Made by a program: the position numbers and the translations under genes. Shown here piece after piece: positions 33,679 to 41,577 of a DNA stretch of 54,186 nucleotides (its first letter is position 1; each line of letters begins with the position of its first letter). The notes beneath the pieces are model-generated. The model saw only the letters and a list, made by a program, of their open reading frames with translations. It ran no database searches and had not been told where the DNA came from. Origin of the DNA: Bacillota bacterium (lineage in GTDB: Bacteria > Bacillota > Clostridia > Lachnospirales > Lachnospiraceae); assembly GCA_023423045.1 (NCBI GenBank), contig JAFAGA010000048.1, positions 1 to 54,186 on the forward strand. Direction: 5' to 3'.

Positions 33679-35928
33679 ATGAAAACAGCAATGGATCAAA
33701 TCATACAAATGGATTTTTCCGAGGAAATGAAAAACAGCTTTCGGGATTATGCCATGAGTGTTATTATCGCCCGCGCTCTGCCGGATGTACGTGACGGCCT
33801 GAAGCCGGTTCAAAGACGAATTCTCTATTCCATGATAGAACTGGGCCTGGAGCCTTCCAAGCCCCACAGAAAAAGCGCCCGTATCGTGGGCGATACCATG
33901 GGTAAATACCACCCCCATGGAGACAGCTCCATCTATGATTCTCTGGTACATATGTCCGAGGATTATTCAATGATGCTCCCCCTGGTGGACGGCCATGGAA
34001 ACTTTGGCTCCATTGACGGAGACAGCGCTGCCGCCATGCGATATACCGAAGCAAGACTATCCCTTGGCTCCATGGCTTTACTGGACCATCTGGAGAAGGG
34101 GCTCATCGATTTTGTTCCCAATTTTGATGACAGTGAAAAAGAACCCACGGTCCTTCCGGCAATGATTCCCAACCTTCTGATCAACGGAACGACGGGTATT
34201 GCCGTAGGAATGGCAACCAATATACCGCCCCATAATCCGGTTGAGGTAATTGACGGCGTCATCGCTTACATGGATAATCCGGACATCACCGTAAGAAAGC
34301 TGATGGAATATATTCCGGCCCCGGACTTTCCCACCGGGGGTATTATCACAAACCAGGACGACCTCCCGGCATTGTATGAGACCGGAGAAGGCCGCATCCG
34401 TATCCGGTCCAAGGTAGAGATAGAGAATGGGGATAACGGTCGCAAGAATATTGTGATCACTGAGATTCCTTACACAATTGCAGGCAATAAAACCAAGCTG
34501 GTGGAAGGGCTGGCCACATTAATTAAGGACAAGGTATTTGATGAAATCTACGATGTACGTGACGAGTCCTCCAAGGAGGGCATCCGAATCGTAATTGAGG
34601 TCAAGAAGGACCGGGATTTGGACAACCTGCTGAACGGTCTTTATAAGAAAACCTCCATGGAAGATACCTATGCCGCCAATCTCCTTGCCGTAAAGGACCA
34701 GCAGCCGATTGTATTCAACCTGAAAAATCTCATCGGTGAATTCGTAGATTTCCAGGTAGAATTATATACCAAGGAATATAACTATCTTCTGGATAAAGCG
34801 TTAAAACGTCTCGAAATCGTAGGCGGCTTGATCAAAGCCACCGATGTCATCGATTTGATTATAGAGATTTTAAGAGGGAGCTCCTCCATCAAGCAAGCCA
34901 AGGCGTGTTTAATGGAGGGCAACACTGAGGGCATCAAGTTCAAAACCGCCGTATCCGAGAAGGAAGCCTCCCAGCTTGATTTCACGGAACGCCAGGCGGA
35001 TGCCATTCTTGCCATGCAGCTCAGCAAATTAATCGGGCTGGAGATCTTAAAGCTCCATGAGGAGAACGATTCCCTCGGCAATTCCATTGAAGAATACCGC
35101 AAAATACTTGCGGATACCCGGGAGCTGTATAAGGTGATTAAGGGACGTCTGAAAGAATACAGGAAACTCTTCCATCTGCCCAGGAGAACCCAGCTTGTTA
35201 ACACCTCCCTGGCCGATTATGTGGAGGAAGTGAAGATCGAGGACATCTATATATTAATTGACCGGTTCGGATATACCAAATCCATCGATGTGGCCAGCTA
35301 TTCCCGAGCCTCAGAGGATAGCTTAAAGGAGTTCAGTCATATCGTTATGATGAAGAATACAGACCGCCTCTGTGTGTTCACAGCGGAGGGAAGTATGTAT
35401 CAGGTAAAGGCGGAGGCCATTCCAAGATGTAAGATGAAGGATAAAGGTGTTCTGATCCATACTCTGTGCAAACTAAATAAAGAGAATGCCATCCTATACA
35501 CCTCCTTTGAGCAGCTGTTCGAATCCCAGCTCCTGTTCACCACAAAATGCGGATATATCAAACAGGTCTCCGGTGTAGAATTCGAGACCAACCGCTCTCA
35601 GATTGCTTCCACCAAATTGGAGGAGCAGGATGAAATTGTAGCCATCAACCTGCTATCCAGTCACGAGGTACTGGCCGGCAGCCAGAAGGTAATCCTCTTA
35701 ACGGATAAAGGCCTCTCCCTGGGCTTCCTGCTCTCGGAGGTCAGTGAATTGAAGAAAACCAGCCGGGGTGTCAAAGCCATCACCCTGGATAAGAATGATT
35801 TCATATGTTATGCAACCACTTTGAACCAGAACGAGGAAAACTTCCAATATAATGATAAGCTTTTGAATGCGAAGAAGGTCCGGATGAGAAAACGGGGAGA
35901 TAAGGGGCAGAAGGCCGTATTAAGCTGA
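33679..35928 (+). CDS. parC: Type IIA topoisomerase subunit A (ParC-like)
   Basis: The 749-residue protein has the breakage-reunion domain with the catalytic tyrosine in MRYTEARL (Tyr122) and the quinolone region KYHPHGDSSIYDSL, with Ser83 and Asp87 in E. coli GyrA numbering. The usual resistance positions are therefore wild type. The C-terminal beta-pinwheel (about 500-749) lacks the QRRGGKG GyrA box that gyrase needs to wrap DNA; the corresponding blade reads SRASEDSLKEFSH. This favours a topoisomerase IV-like decatenase. GGAGG precedes the ATG. It forms an operon with parE and ends at a strong bidirectional terminator. Confidence 0.92.
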   Translation: MKTAMDQIIQMDFSEEMKNSFRDYAMSVIIARALPDVRDGLKPVQRRILYSMIELGLEPSKPHRKSARIVGDTMGKYHPHGDSSIYDSLVHMSEDYSMMLPLVDGHGNFGSIDGDSAAAMRYTEARLSLGSMALLDHLEKGLIDFVPNFDDSEKEPTVLPAMIPNLLINGTTGIAVGMATNIPPHNPVEVIDGVIAYMDNPDITVRKLMEYIPAPDFPTGGIITNQDDLPALYETGEGRIRIRSKVEIENGDNGRKNIVITEIPYTIAGNKTKLVEGLATLIKDKVFDEIYDVRDESSKEGIRIVIEVKKDRDLDNLLNGLYKKTSMEDTYAANLLAVKDQQPIVFNLKNLIGEFVDFQVELYTKEYNYLLDKALKRLEIVGGLIKATDVIDLIIEILRGSSSIKQAKACLMEGNTEGIKFKTAVSEKEASQLDFTERQADAILAMQLSKLIGLEILKLHEENDSLGNSIEEYRKILADTRELYKVIKGRLKEYRKLFHLPRRTQLVNTSLADYVEEVKIEDIYILIDRFGYTKSIDVASYSRASEDSLKEFSHIVMMKNTDRLCVFTAEGSMYQVKAEAIPRCKMKDKGVLIHTLCKLNKENAILYTSFEQLFESQLLFTTKCGYIKQVSGVEFETNRSQIASTKLEEQDEIVAINLLSSHEVLAGSQKVILLTDKGLSLGFLLSEVSELKKTSRGVKAITLDKNDFICYATTLNQNEENFQYNDKLLNAKKVRMRKRGDKGQKAVLS

Positions 35929-36063
35929 GCAAAAGAGAACAGTAGTCAATTATAAAGAGCTGTCAACAGAAGACGCATATCCATAACCTGGAAAATTTAT
36001 TTTTTAAAGAGTTATTATTTTAATCGCTGCTATTTGAAGAATTATAACTCTGGATCAGAGAAG

Positions 36064-36109
36064 TTATTATAAAAAGAAGATGCACGTGGGCATCTTCTTT
36101 TTATAATAA
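36064..36109. terminator. Bidirectional terminator between parC and araD
   Basis: A perfect 20-bp stem (36064-36083 with 36090-36109) and a six-base loop ACGTGG. TTTTT follows the GC part on both strands, which suits the convergent genes parC and araD. Confidence 0.92.
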
Positions 36110-36135
36110 TATACTATCAGCCATCTCTATGGATT

Positions 36136-36852
36136 TTAATGATCCTCGGAGCCCTGGCCATAATAAGCATTGGCACCATGTTTCCTGAAATAATGCTTGT
36201 CCAACAGGTACTGGGATACTCTGGGTACTCTCGGATTCAGAGTCATGGTCTTATAAGCCATCTCCGCCACCTTATCCATGACTACCGTATTATATACGGA
36301 GCCGGCGGGCGTCTTTCCCCAGGCAAAGGGGCCGTGATTCTTAACAAGAATTCCCGGAATCGCCATAGGATCATTAGCTCCGATGGTTTCTACAATTACT
36401 TTGCCCGTATTCAGCTCGTAGGCTCCTTCGATTTCCTGCTGTGTCAGTTCCCGGGTACAGGGAATGTCTCCGTAGAAATAATCCGCATGGGTAGTACCAA
36501 AGGCAGGGATCGCCAAACCGGCCTGGGCAAAGGTCACCGCCCAGGTGGAATGAGTATGCACCACGCCGCCGATTGACGGATATTCCTTGTATAATACCAG
36601 GTGGGTAGCAGTATCCGAGGAAGGCTTATAACGTCCCTCTATTACCCTCCCTTCCAAATCAACCACCACCATATCTTCCGGCTTCATCTCGCCGTAGTCC
36701 ACTCCGCTGGGCTTTATAACCACCAGCTGCTGCTCCCGGTCAATACCGCTTACATTTCCCCAGGTATAGATAACCATACCCTTCTGCTGCAATTCCATAT
36801 TGGCATCATAGACTTCCTTCTTTAATCTCTCCAGCAATGAACTCTCCTCCAT
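36136..36852 (-). CDS. araD: L-ribulose-5-phosphate 4-epimerase
   Basis: The 238-residue class II aldolase-like protein has TWGNVSGID, IKPSGVDYGEM, SSDTATHLVLY, VVHTHSTWAVTFA (zinc histidines) and TTHADYFYGDI, and the C-terminal HGPFAWG. AraD-type enzymes convert L-ribulose 5-phosphate to D-xylulose 5-phosphate in arabinose use. UlaF/SgbE relatives act in the ascorbate pathway with the same reaction, and the sequence alone does not separate them. The start at 36852 (MEESSLL) is chosen because AAGGA lies seven bases before it. No other arabinose genes are near, so the gene stands alone between terminators. Confidence 0.9.
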   Translation of the reverse strand: MEESSLLERLKKEVYDANMELQQKGMVIYTWGNVSGIDREQQLVVIKPSGVDYGEMKPEDMVVVDLEGRVIEGRYKPSSDTATHLVLYKEYPSIGGVVHTHSTWAVTFAQAGLAIPAFGTTHADYFYGDIPCTRELTQQEIEGAYELNTGKVIVETIGANDPMAIPGILVKNHGPFAWGKTPAGSVYNTVVMDKVAEMAYKTMTLNPRVPRVSQYLLDKHYFRKHGANAYYGQGSEDH

Positions 36853-36899
36853 TATCAATCCTTGCATTTTATCATTATACTTATATCAAAGTTATACTT

Positions 36900-37165
36900 A
36901 TTTCAATATAATTGAATCCCGGAGGTTTTGCAATATCTTATTTCCGGCAAGGCATGAACCATCGCAGGGAGCGTTACCGTTCACTCCACTGCAAAATACA
37001 GCAGTTCCGTGACCAGTAACACGCTTCGCGATGCACACAAAACGCAAAAGCAGCGTTTTGGCGCTGCAATTCTCCGGTTTTCTGTGACTTCCGCTCCGCT
37101 TCACTCACAAAAAACACGTCGCGTTTGTGGTCTATGAACAGTAACCAGGGAGCAACCACCTGTTT
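36900..37165. repeat. Intergenic repeat-rich element between araD and the Hpt-like gene
   Basis: The gene-free stretch 36853-37294 has an unusual composition. On the minus strand GTTACTGTTCA, GTTACTGGTCAC and an inverted GTGAACGGTAAC occur within 190 bases, and CAAAACGC pairs with GCGTTTTG next to GCAGCG/CGCTGC. This mosaic of short direct and inverted motifs looks like a dispersed intergenic repeat or structured RNA rather than a gene. Short open frames across it on the minus strand have no protein character. Confidence 0.45.
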
Positions 37166-37177
37166 TATACAACAAAA

Positions 37178-37207
37178 GGCCCTGTTTTTGTCAGCGGAAA
37201 CAGGGCC
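37178..37207 (-). terminator. Terminator of the Hpt-like gene
   Basis: On the minus strand GGCCCTGTTT and AAACAGGGCC form a 10-bp perfect stem with a 10-base loop, followed by TTTTG. It lies about 90-115 bases past the stop of the gene at 37295. Confidence 0.8.
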
Positions 37208-37294
37208 ATGGGGGAAATGTAAAGTAATTTACTTTGCAACACAATTCACATTATAAATTATTTACACTGGTTCGATTATGTAATTATATAATGA

Positions 37295-37795
37295 TTACGA
37301 GCTGATTTTACGCTCTAATATATCTGAAGTTCTTTTAATGCTTTCTCTGGTCCTCGTGAAATCATGGTGGAAAAAGGCGGGAGCATCATCAGCCTCCCTA
37401 TCCATAGTCTTGCGTATTTCAACCTTCTGAAGCATCTCTTCCAGATGCACTGAAAATATGGCAAGTCTTTGTGCATAAGTTTCAAGAAGATCCGGCTTTA
37501 AACTCAGCTCACCATTCAGCAGAACCTTCTCCAGTTGATACGCTTCCTCTGCCATGCCATTTGCACCGATATTGGTAAACATCTTCTGAAGCGTCTGAAC
37601 AATGGAACGAAGTCCTTCGTATTCCCGGGCAATCATCATGGTTTGGATAATGGGCAGCTTGGATTTAACACTTTTCAAGGTGGCCAGAAGCGCACGGAAA
37701 TAGTTCTCCCTATTCCCGAGAAAATACCGATATCCTGCATCATAGTCAACCTCAGGCATACACTCAAATATTTCCTGTCTTCTGCTTTCCCTCAT
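37295..37795 (-). CDS. Hpt-domain-like helical protein lacking the phospho-histidine
   Basis: The 166-residue protein reads like a histidine phosphotransfer (Hpt) domain: DYDAGYRYFLGNRENYFRAL (about 17-36), a second helix, then SIVQTLQKMFTNIGANGMAE and AYQLEKVLLNGE, which align with the AHxLKGxxxxIGAxxLxxxAxxLE core. The invariant His-x-Leu-Lys-Gly is replaced by Val-Gln-Thr-Leu-Gln-Lys, so it cannot carry the usual phosphate. Such degenerate Hpt proteins may act as binding partners of kinases or response regulators, but none is adjacent. The start at 37795 is set by AGGAGG; a longer frame begins ten codons upstream. The assignment is a pattern call. Confidence 0.6.
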   Translation of the reverse strand: MRESRRQEIFECMPEVDYDAGYRYFLGNRENYFRALLATLKSVKSKLPIIQTMMIAREYEGLRSIVQTLQKMFTNIGANGMAEEAYQLEKVLLNGELSLKPDLLETYAQRLAIFSVHLEEMLQKVEIRKTMDREADDAPAFFHHDFTRTRESIKRTSDILERKISS

Positions 37796-37825
37796 GGAAT
37801 TACCTCCTATGAATACATGCGCCAC

Positions 37826-38153
37826 AGCATATTACACTATATATTGTAATATTAGGTCAATAATACCACTATGTTGTATCATTGTAAACAGTTAATTATC
37901 CTAATAAATAGGATTTTATTCCTAATTTTTTCATATTGTCTGAACAAAACTCATTTTTCGATAAATAAAGTGTACGCCCAGGAACAACACTTTCTCATCT
38001 TTCCAGGATCAGATAAAATTTTATTTGACGTTGGACTAGCATATTTATAAAAAATGTTGTATTATGAAGCTACATTTTTTATAAGTAGAATTATAAATTA
38101 GATTATAAGCAAGATTATGAAGCAAATGAAACAGATCTATAGGAGGTAAACCA
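37826..38153 (+). promoter_or_regulatory. Leader and probable promoter region of guaA
   Basis: About 330 AT-rich bases without a gene. A TTGACG (38025-38030) is followed at 15 bp by TATAAA (38046-38051), the best promoter candidate, about 100 bases before guaA. No purine riboswitch core (matched P1 stem with the TATGG/GTCTCTAC loops) was recognised. AGGAGG (38141-38146) is the ribosome binding site that fixes the TTG start. Confidence 0.35.
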
Positions 38154-39689
38154 TTGGAAAAAGAAATAGTTATTGTACTTGACTTTGGCGGCCAATATAA
38201 CCAGTTGATAGCCCGAAGAGTCAGAGAATGTAATGTATATTGTGAAGTCCTTCCTCATACAGTCAGCCTGGAGCGGATTAAAGAAATTGCTCCGAAGGGT
38301 ATCATATTTACGGGAGGACCGGCAAGCGTCTATGGAGAAGACGCCCCCTCCTGCGACCCGGGAATATTCTCATTAGGAATACCGGTACTAGGTATCTGCT
38401 ACGGTTGTCAGTTAATGACCCATCTTCTTGGAGGCAAGGTGTCCAAGGCTCCTGTCCGCGAATATGGAAAGACTGAAATTAACGTAACTACGACTTCCCA
38501 ATTATTTCAGGAGATATCCGCTGATACCATCTGCTGGATGAGTCACACCGACTATGTCGAGGAACCCGCTCCCGGCTTTCAGGTGACGGCCCGCTCTGCT
38601 TCCTGCCCGGTTGCCGCAATCGAGGATACCGCAAGAAACCTCTACGGTGTACAGTTTCATCCCGAGGTTGTCCACACCCAGGAAGGAACCAAGATGCTGC
38701 ATAACTTCTTATACCGAATCTGCCGCTGCTCCGGTGCCTGGGTAATGTCCTCCTTTGCCGAGGAGATGATCCAATCCTTAAAAGCTAAAATTGGTGATAA
38801 AAAGGTACTGTGTGCCCTATCCGGCGGAGTTGATTCCTCCGTTGCCGCCGTTATGATCAGCAAGGCAGTCGGCAGACAGCTTACCTGTATCTTCGTGGAC
38901 CACGGTTTACTCCGCAAAAATGAGGGGGACGAGGTAGAGCAGATTTTTACCACTCAGTTCGATGTGAATTTTATCCGCGTTAATGCGCAGCAGCGTTTCT
39001 ATGATAAACTGGCTGGGGTATCCGAGCCCGAACAAAAGAGAAAGATCATCGGCGAAGAATTCATTCGTGTTTTTGAAGAAGAGGCCCAAAAAATCGGTAC
39101 GGTTGATTTCCTGGTTCAGGGGACCATCTACCCCGACGTAATCGAAAGCGGCCTGGGCAAATCCGCAGTGATTAAGAGCCATCATAATGTGGGCGGTCTT
39201 CCGGATTATGTGGATTTCAAGGAAATCATCGAGCCTTTGCGCAATCTGTTCAAGGATGAGGTACGTAAAGCCGGTCTGGAGTTAGGTATTCCGGAGAAGC
39301 TGGTCTACCGGCAGCCCTTCCCTGGCCCCGGCCTTGCAATCCGCATTATCGGCGAGGTCACACCGGAGAAGATTGCCATCCTTCAGGATGCGGACTATAT
39401 CTACCGGGAGGAAATCGCCAAGGCAGGCCTGGACAGAAGCATCGGCCAGTACTTCGCCGTGTTGACCAACCTTAGAAGCGTCGGCGTTATGGGTGATGAG
39501 AGAACCTATGATTATACGGTGGCTTTAAGAGCGGTTACTACTACCGACTTTATGACAGCGGAATTCGCTGAGCTTCCTTGGGACTTGCTTGGAAAGATTT
39601 CAAATAGAATTGTAAATGAAGTAAAGCATGTAAATAGAATATGCTATGACATTACGGGTAAGCCACCGGCTACGATTGAGTGGGAATAA
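38154..39689 (+). CDS. guaA: GMP synthase (glutamine-hydrolysing)
   Basis: The 511-residue protein has a class I glutamine amidotransferase domain (about 1-195) with GICYGCQLMTHLLGG carrying the Cys nucleophile and VQFHPEVVHT carrying the His-Glu pair, a PP-loop ATP pyrophosphatase domain with ALSGGVDSSVAAV, and the C-terminal dimerisation domain ending KPPATIEWE. It converts XMP to GMP. The start is a TTG seven bases after a perfect AGGAGG; no ATG is available before the conserved IVIVLDFGGQYNQLIARR. A terminator follows directly. Confidence 0.97.
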   Translation: MEKEIVIVLDFGGQYNQLIARRVRECNVYCEVLPHTVSLERIKEIAPKGIIFTGGPASVYGEDAPSCDPGIFSLGIPVLGICYGCQLMTHLLGGKVSKAPVREYGKTEINVTTTSQLFQEISADTICWMSHTDYVEEPAPGFQVTARSASCPVAAIEDTARNLYGVQFHPEVVHTQEGTKMLHNFLYRICRCSGAWVMSSFAEEMIQSLKAKIGDKKVLCALSGGVDSSVAAVMISKAVGRQLTCIFVDHGLLRKNEGDEVEQIFTTQFDVNFIRVNAQQRFYDKLAGVSEPEQKRKIIGEEFIRVFEEEAQKIGTVDFLVQGTIYPDVIESGLGKSAVIKSHHNVGGLPDYVDFKEIIEPLRNLFKDEVRKAGLELGIPEKLVYRQPFPGPGLAIRIIGEVTPEKIAILQDADYIYREEIAKAGLDRSIGQYFAVLTNLRSVGVMGDERTYDYTVALRAVTTTDFMTAEFAELPWDLLGKISNRIVNEVKHVNRICYDITGKPPATIEWE

Positions 39690-39697
39690 AGAAGAAA

Positions 39698-39743
39698 AAG
39701 CCTACAGGCCCAATAAATTAGGGATCTGTAGGCTTAATTTTTA
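39698..39743 (+). terminator. Terminator of guaA
   Basis: AAGCCTACAG (39698-39707) and CTGTAGGCTT (39726-39735) form a 10-bp perfect stem followed by AATTTTT. It begins eight bases after the guaA stop. Confidence 0.88.
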
Positions 39744-39789
39744 CCTTATGCTTCATCACTTTTGCAAAAGCTGAATATTATTTGTCCGC

Positions 39790-41301
39790 CTATTCATTCT
39801 CCAAGGTAAAGCTTACCGGTGTATGAGAACTGAGCTCCCATCCAATCTTCACAGCGATGCCGGCTTCCGCAAATCCATCCTCCTTCAAATAGGCCTTCCC
39901 TGCAATCACAGGGAGGTTGCTTGTACTTGCTATAAAACGAAGCTTTTCGGCAAGCTCCTTCCTGCCCTGAAGCTGAAGAATATCTGAAATCTCTGTGATA
40001 TCAAAGTACACAGATGGATATTCCATATATAAAAAGGACGCAGACGGATAAAATGCCTCTCCCTCAAATGTGAATTTATGCAGATGATGTAATATGGGGA
40101 AAGACCCGCCCATCGGGTTATCCGCCGGCTCCATAAAGATATTCAAGAGCCCGTTGGACGCCAGATCCTCCACTGTTGTCCGGCGTTCCTCCAGCGCCTG
40201 TCTGAGGGGCAGGCGGTCTCCATTATCAAAGGTAATAAAAATATGATCGGCGCGCCCGGTGTTCAGAAAATACCGGTAACCGTCGAATTCATAGATGAGC
40301 TCACGCTCTCCTGTACTGCCATGTGCGTTCTCAATCTTCAGTTTCTCCAATGAATGCAGTGGATTAAGATATGCAGCCACAACCTGTGCTCCGTCCCGGA
40401 TATCAACGCTCAGCGCCTCATCAAACGGATCATAGCCCCGCTTAGACAGGCGGGCATAATTAATTGCCGAATCCGGGGTATCCGAGTGCACAATAAGCAC
40501 ACAACCGCCTTGGATGTCATATCGCATAATTGTAAACCCGGCACCGGCAGCCTCAGCAAGGAAAGGCTCGAGATCGCTAAGTTGCAGGTCTTCGCCCTTT
40601 CGTGCCAATTCGTAGACATCCTGCAAGCTCATTTGGGTTTTATTATCAGCCGCGCCGCTTTGTATGCCGAGTGCATATTCTAAATCAGAGAAAGTAAATT
40701 GATCTGTCGGCTGCAGACGGTATATGCTCCACACCCCAATCTCTCCTCCGCTCAACATGACAAGCCAAATCTCATCGTCCATCTGATAAAGTCCGTATTT
40801 CCTCCCCTCACCGGTAAACCTGGCCCGCCGCCTGCGCTCCTCATATCGGGAGAGGTCGGGCAAGGAAGAGGCGAAAAAGTTGTTTATCGACGAAAATTCA
40901 CTTTCGGCTATCGTACTGTTCTCATATTCCGCCGCTAAATATTCTATATCTCCGGTTCCCGTATTGGCAATAATCATTCCATCCCTGCCCAGTCCATAAA
41001 CATACGGCATAAAGCCCTTTACCGCTAAGGCAGAGCTTAAGGGATTCATATACAAACACTCATCGAATTCATAGCATCCGAATATGTCATTATCTCCGCT
41101 TTGGTCCTCTGAGAGCGAAACTTCAGTTCCAGAATCCGGGGTTATACTGTCTCTGCTTTTGACTTGTCCTACGAATAATACAATTCCGGTGCCCGTAATT
41201 AAAAGAAACAGCAAAATAACAATGATTGCGGTCCGCCTGCCCGGCCAGTTTTTGAATTGCCGGGTCAATCTATGAAATTGCTTATATTCTTTGTTCATCA
41301 T
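39790..41301 (-). CDS. Membrane-anchored protein of unknown function
   Basis: The 503-residue protein has a basic N-terminus, one membrane helix at about residues 24-45 and a large extracytoplasmic part. The first 30 residues after the helix are acidic and Ser/Asp-rich, as in a linker. No known domain is recognised; the C-terminal third contains VYFDITEISDILQLQGRKEL and looks like mixed alpha/beta. The start at 41301 (MMNKEYK) is chosen because AGAGGTG lies six bases before it. It has its own 240-base upstream region with tandem repeats and is not clearly in an operon with the chemoreceptor gene upstream. Confidence 0.8.
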   Translation of the reverse strand: MMNKEYKQFHRLTRQFKNWPGRRTAIIVILLFLLITGTGIVLFVGQVKSRDSITPDSGTEVSLSEDQSGDNDIFGCYEFDECLYMNPLSSALAVKGFMPYVYGLGRDGMIIANTGTGDIEYLAAEYENSTIAESEFSSINNFFASSLPDLSRYEERRRRARFTGEGRKYGLYQMDDEIWLVMLSGGEIGVWSIYRLQPTDQFTFSDLEYALGIQSGAADNKTQMSLQDVYELARKGEDLQLSDLEPFLAEAAGAGFTIMRYDIQGGCVLIVHSDTPDSAINYARLSKRGYDPFDEALSVDIRDGAQVVAAYLNPLHSLEKLKIENAHGSTGERELIYEFDGYRYFLNTGRADHIFITFDNGDRLPLRQALEERRTTVEDLASNGLLNIFMEPADNPMGGSFPILHHLHKFTFEGEAFYPSASFLYMEYPSVYFDITEISDILQLQGRKELAEKLRFIASTSNLPVIAGKAYLKEDGFAEAGIAVKIGWELSSHTPVSFTLENE

Positions 41302-41360
41302 AGCTTCACCTCTTAAGACTGATTTATACTCTTCCAATCTAGTTTCAGTTTACTGTTTCC

Positions 41361-41460
41361 AGACTTTTGTTTAGACTTTTGTTTAGACTTTTGCTTCAGA
41401 CTATTATTTCAGACTACTATTTCAGACTATTATTTCAGATTACCCGCTCAGACTACCATG
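41361..41460. repeat. 12-13 bp tandem repeat array (about 7.5 units)
   Basis: Units start at 41361, 41373, 41385, 41398, 41411, 41424 and 41437, with a partial unit at 41450. They read AGACTTTTGTTT twice, AGACTTTTGCTTC, AGACTATTATTTC, AGACTACTATTTC, AGACTATTATTTC and AGATTACCCGCTC. The array lies 60-160 bases upstream of the membrane protein start and may overlap its promoter or leader. Confidence 0.9.
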
Positions 41461-41494
41461 ATCGTCTGTAGTTGTCAAGAATATTCCAATGACA

Positions 41495-41535
41495 AAAACC
41501 GCTGAAGTCCTAAATTCAAGAACTCCAACGGTTTT
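41495..41535 (-). terminator. Terminator of the chemoreceptor gene
   Basis: On the minus strand an imperfect stem AAAACCGTTGGAGT / ACTTCAGCGGTTTT is followed by a T run. It starts 43 bases past the stop at 41578. Confidence 0.7.
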
Positions 41536-41577
41536 ATTTCAGCTTTAATCAATTATCCTGTTTAGCAACTATCTTAT

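Noticed and set aside
37826..38153. Possible purine riboswitch upstream of guaA.
   Set aside because: The conserved loop sequences and a pairing P1 stem could not be found; only AT-rich leader sequence is visible.
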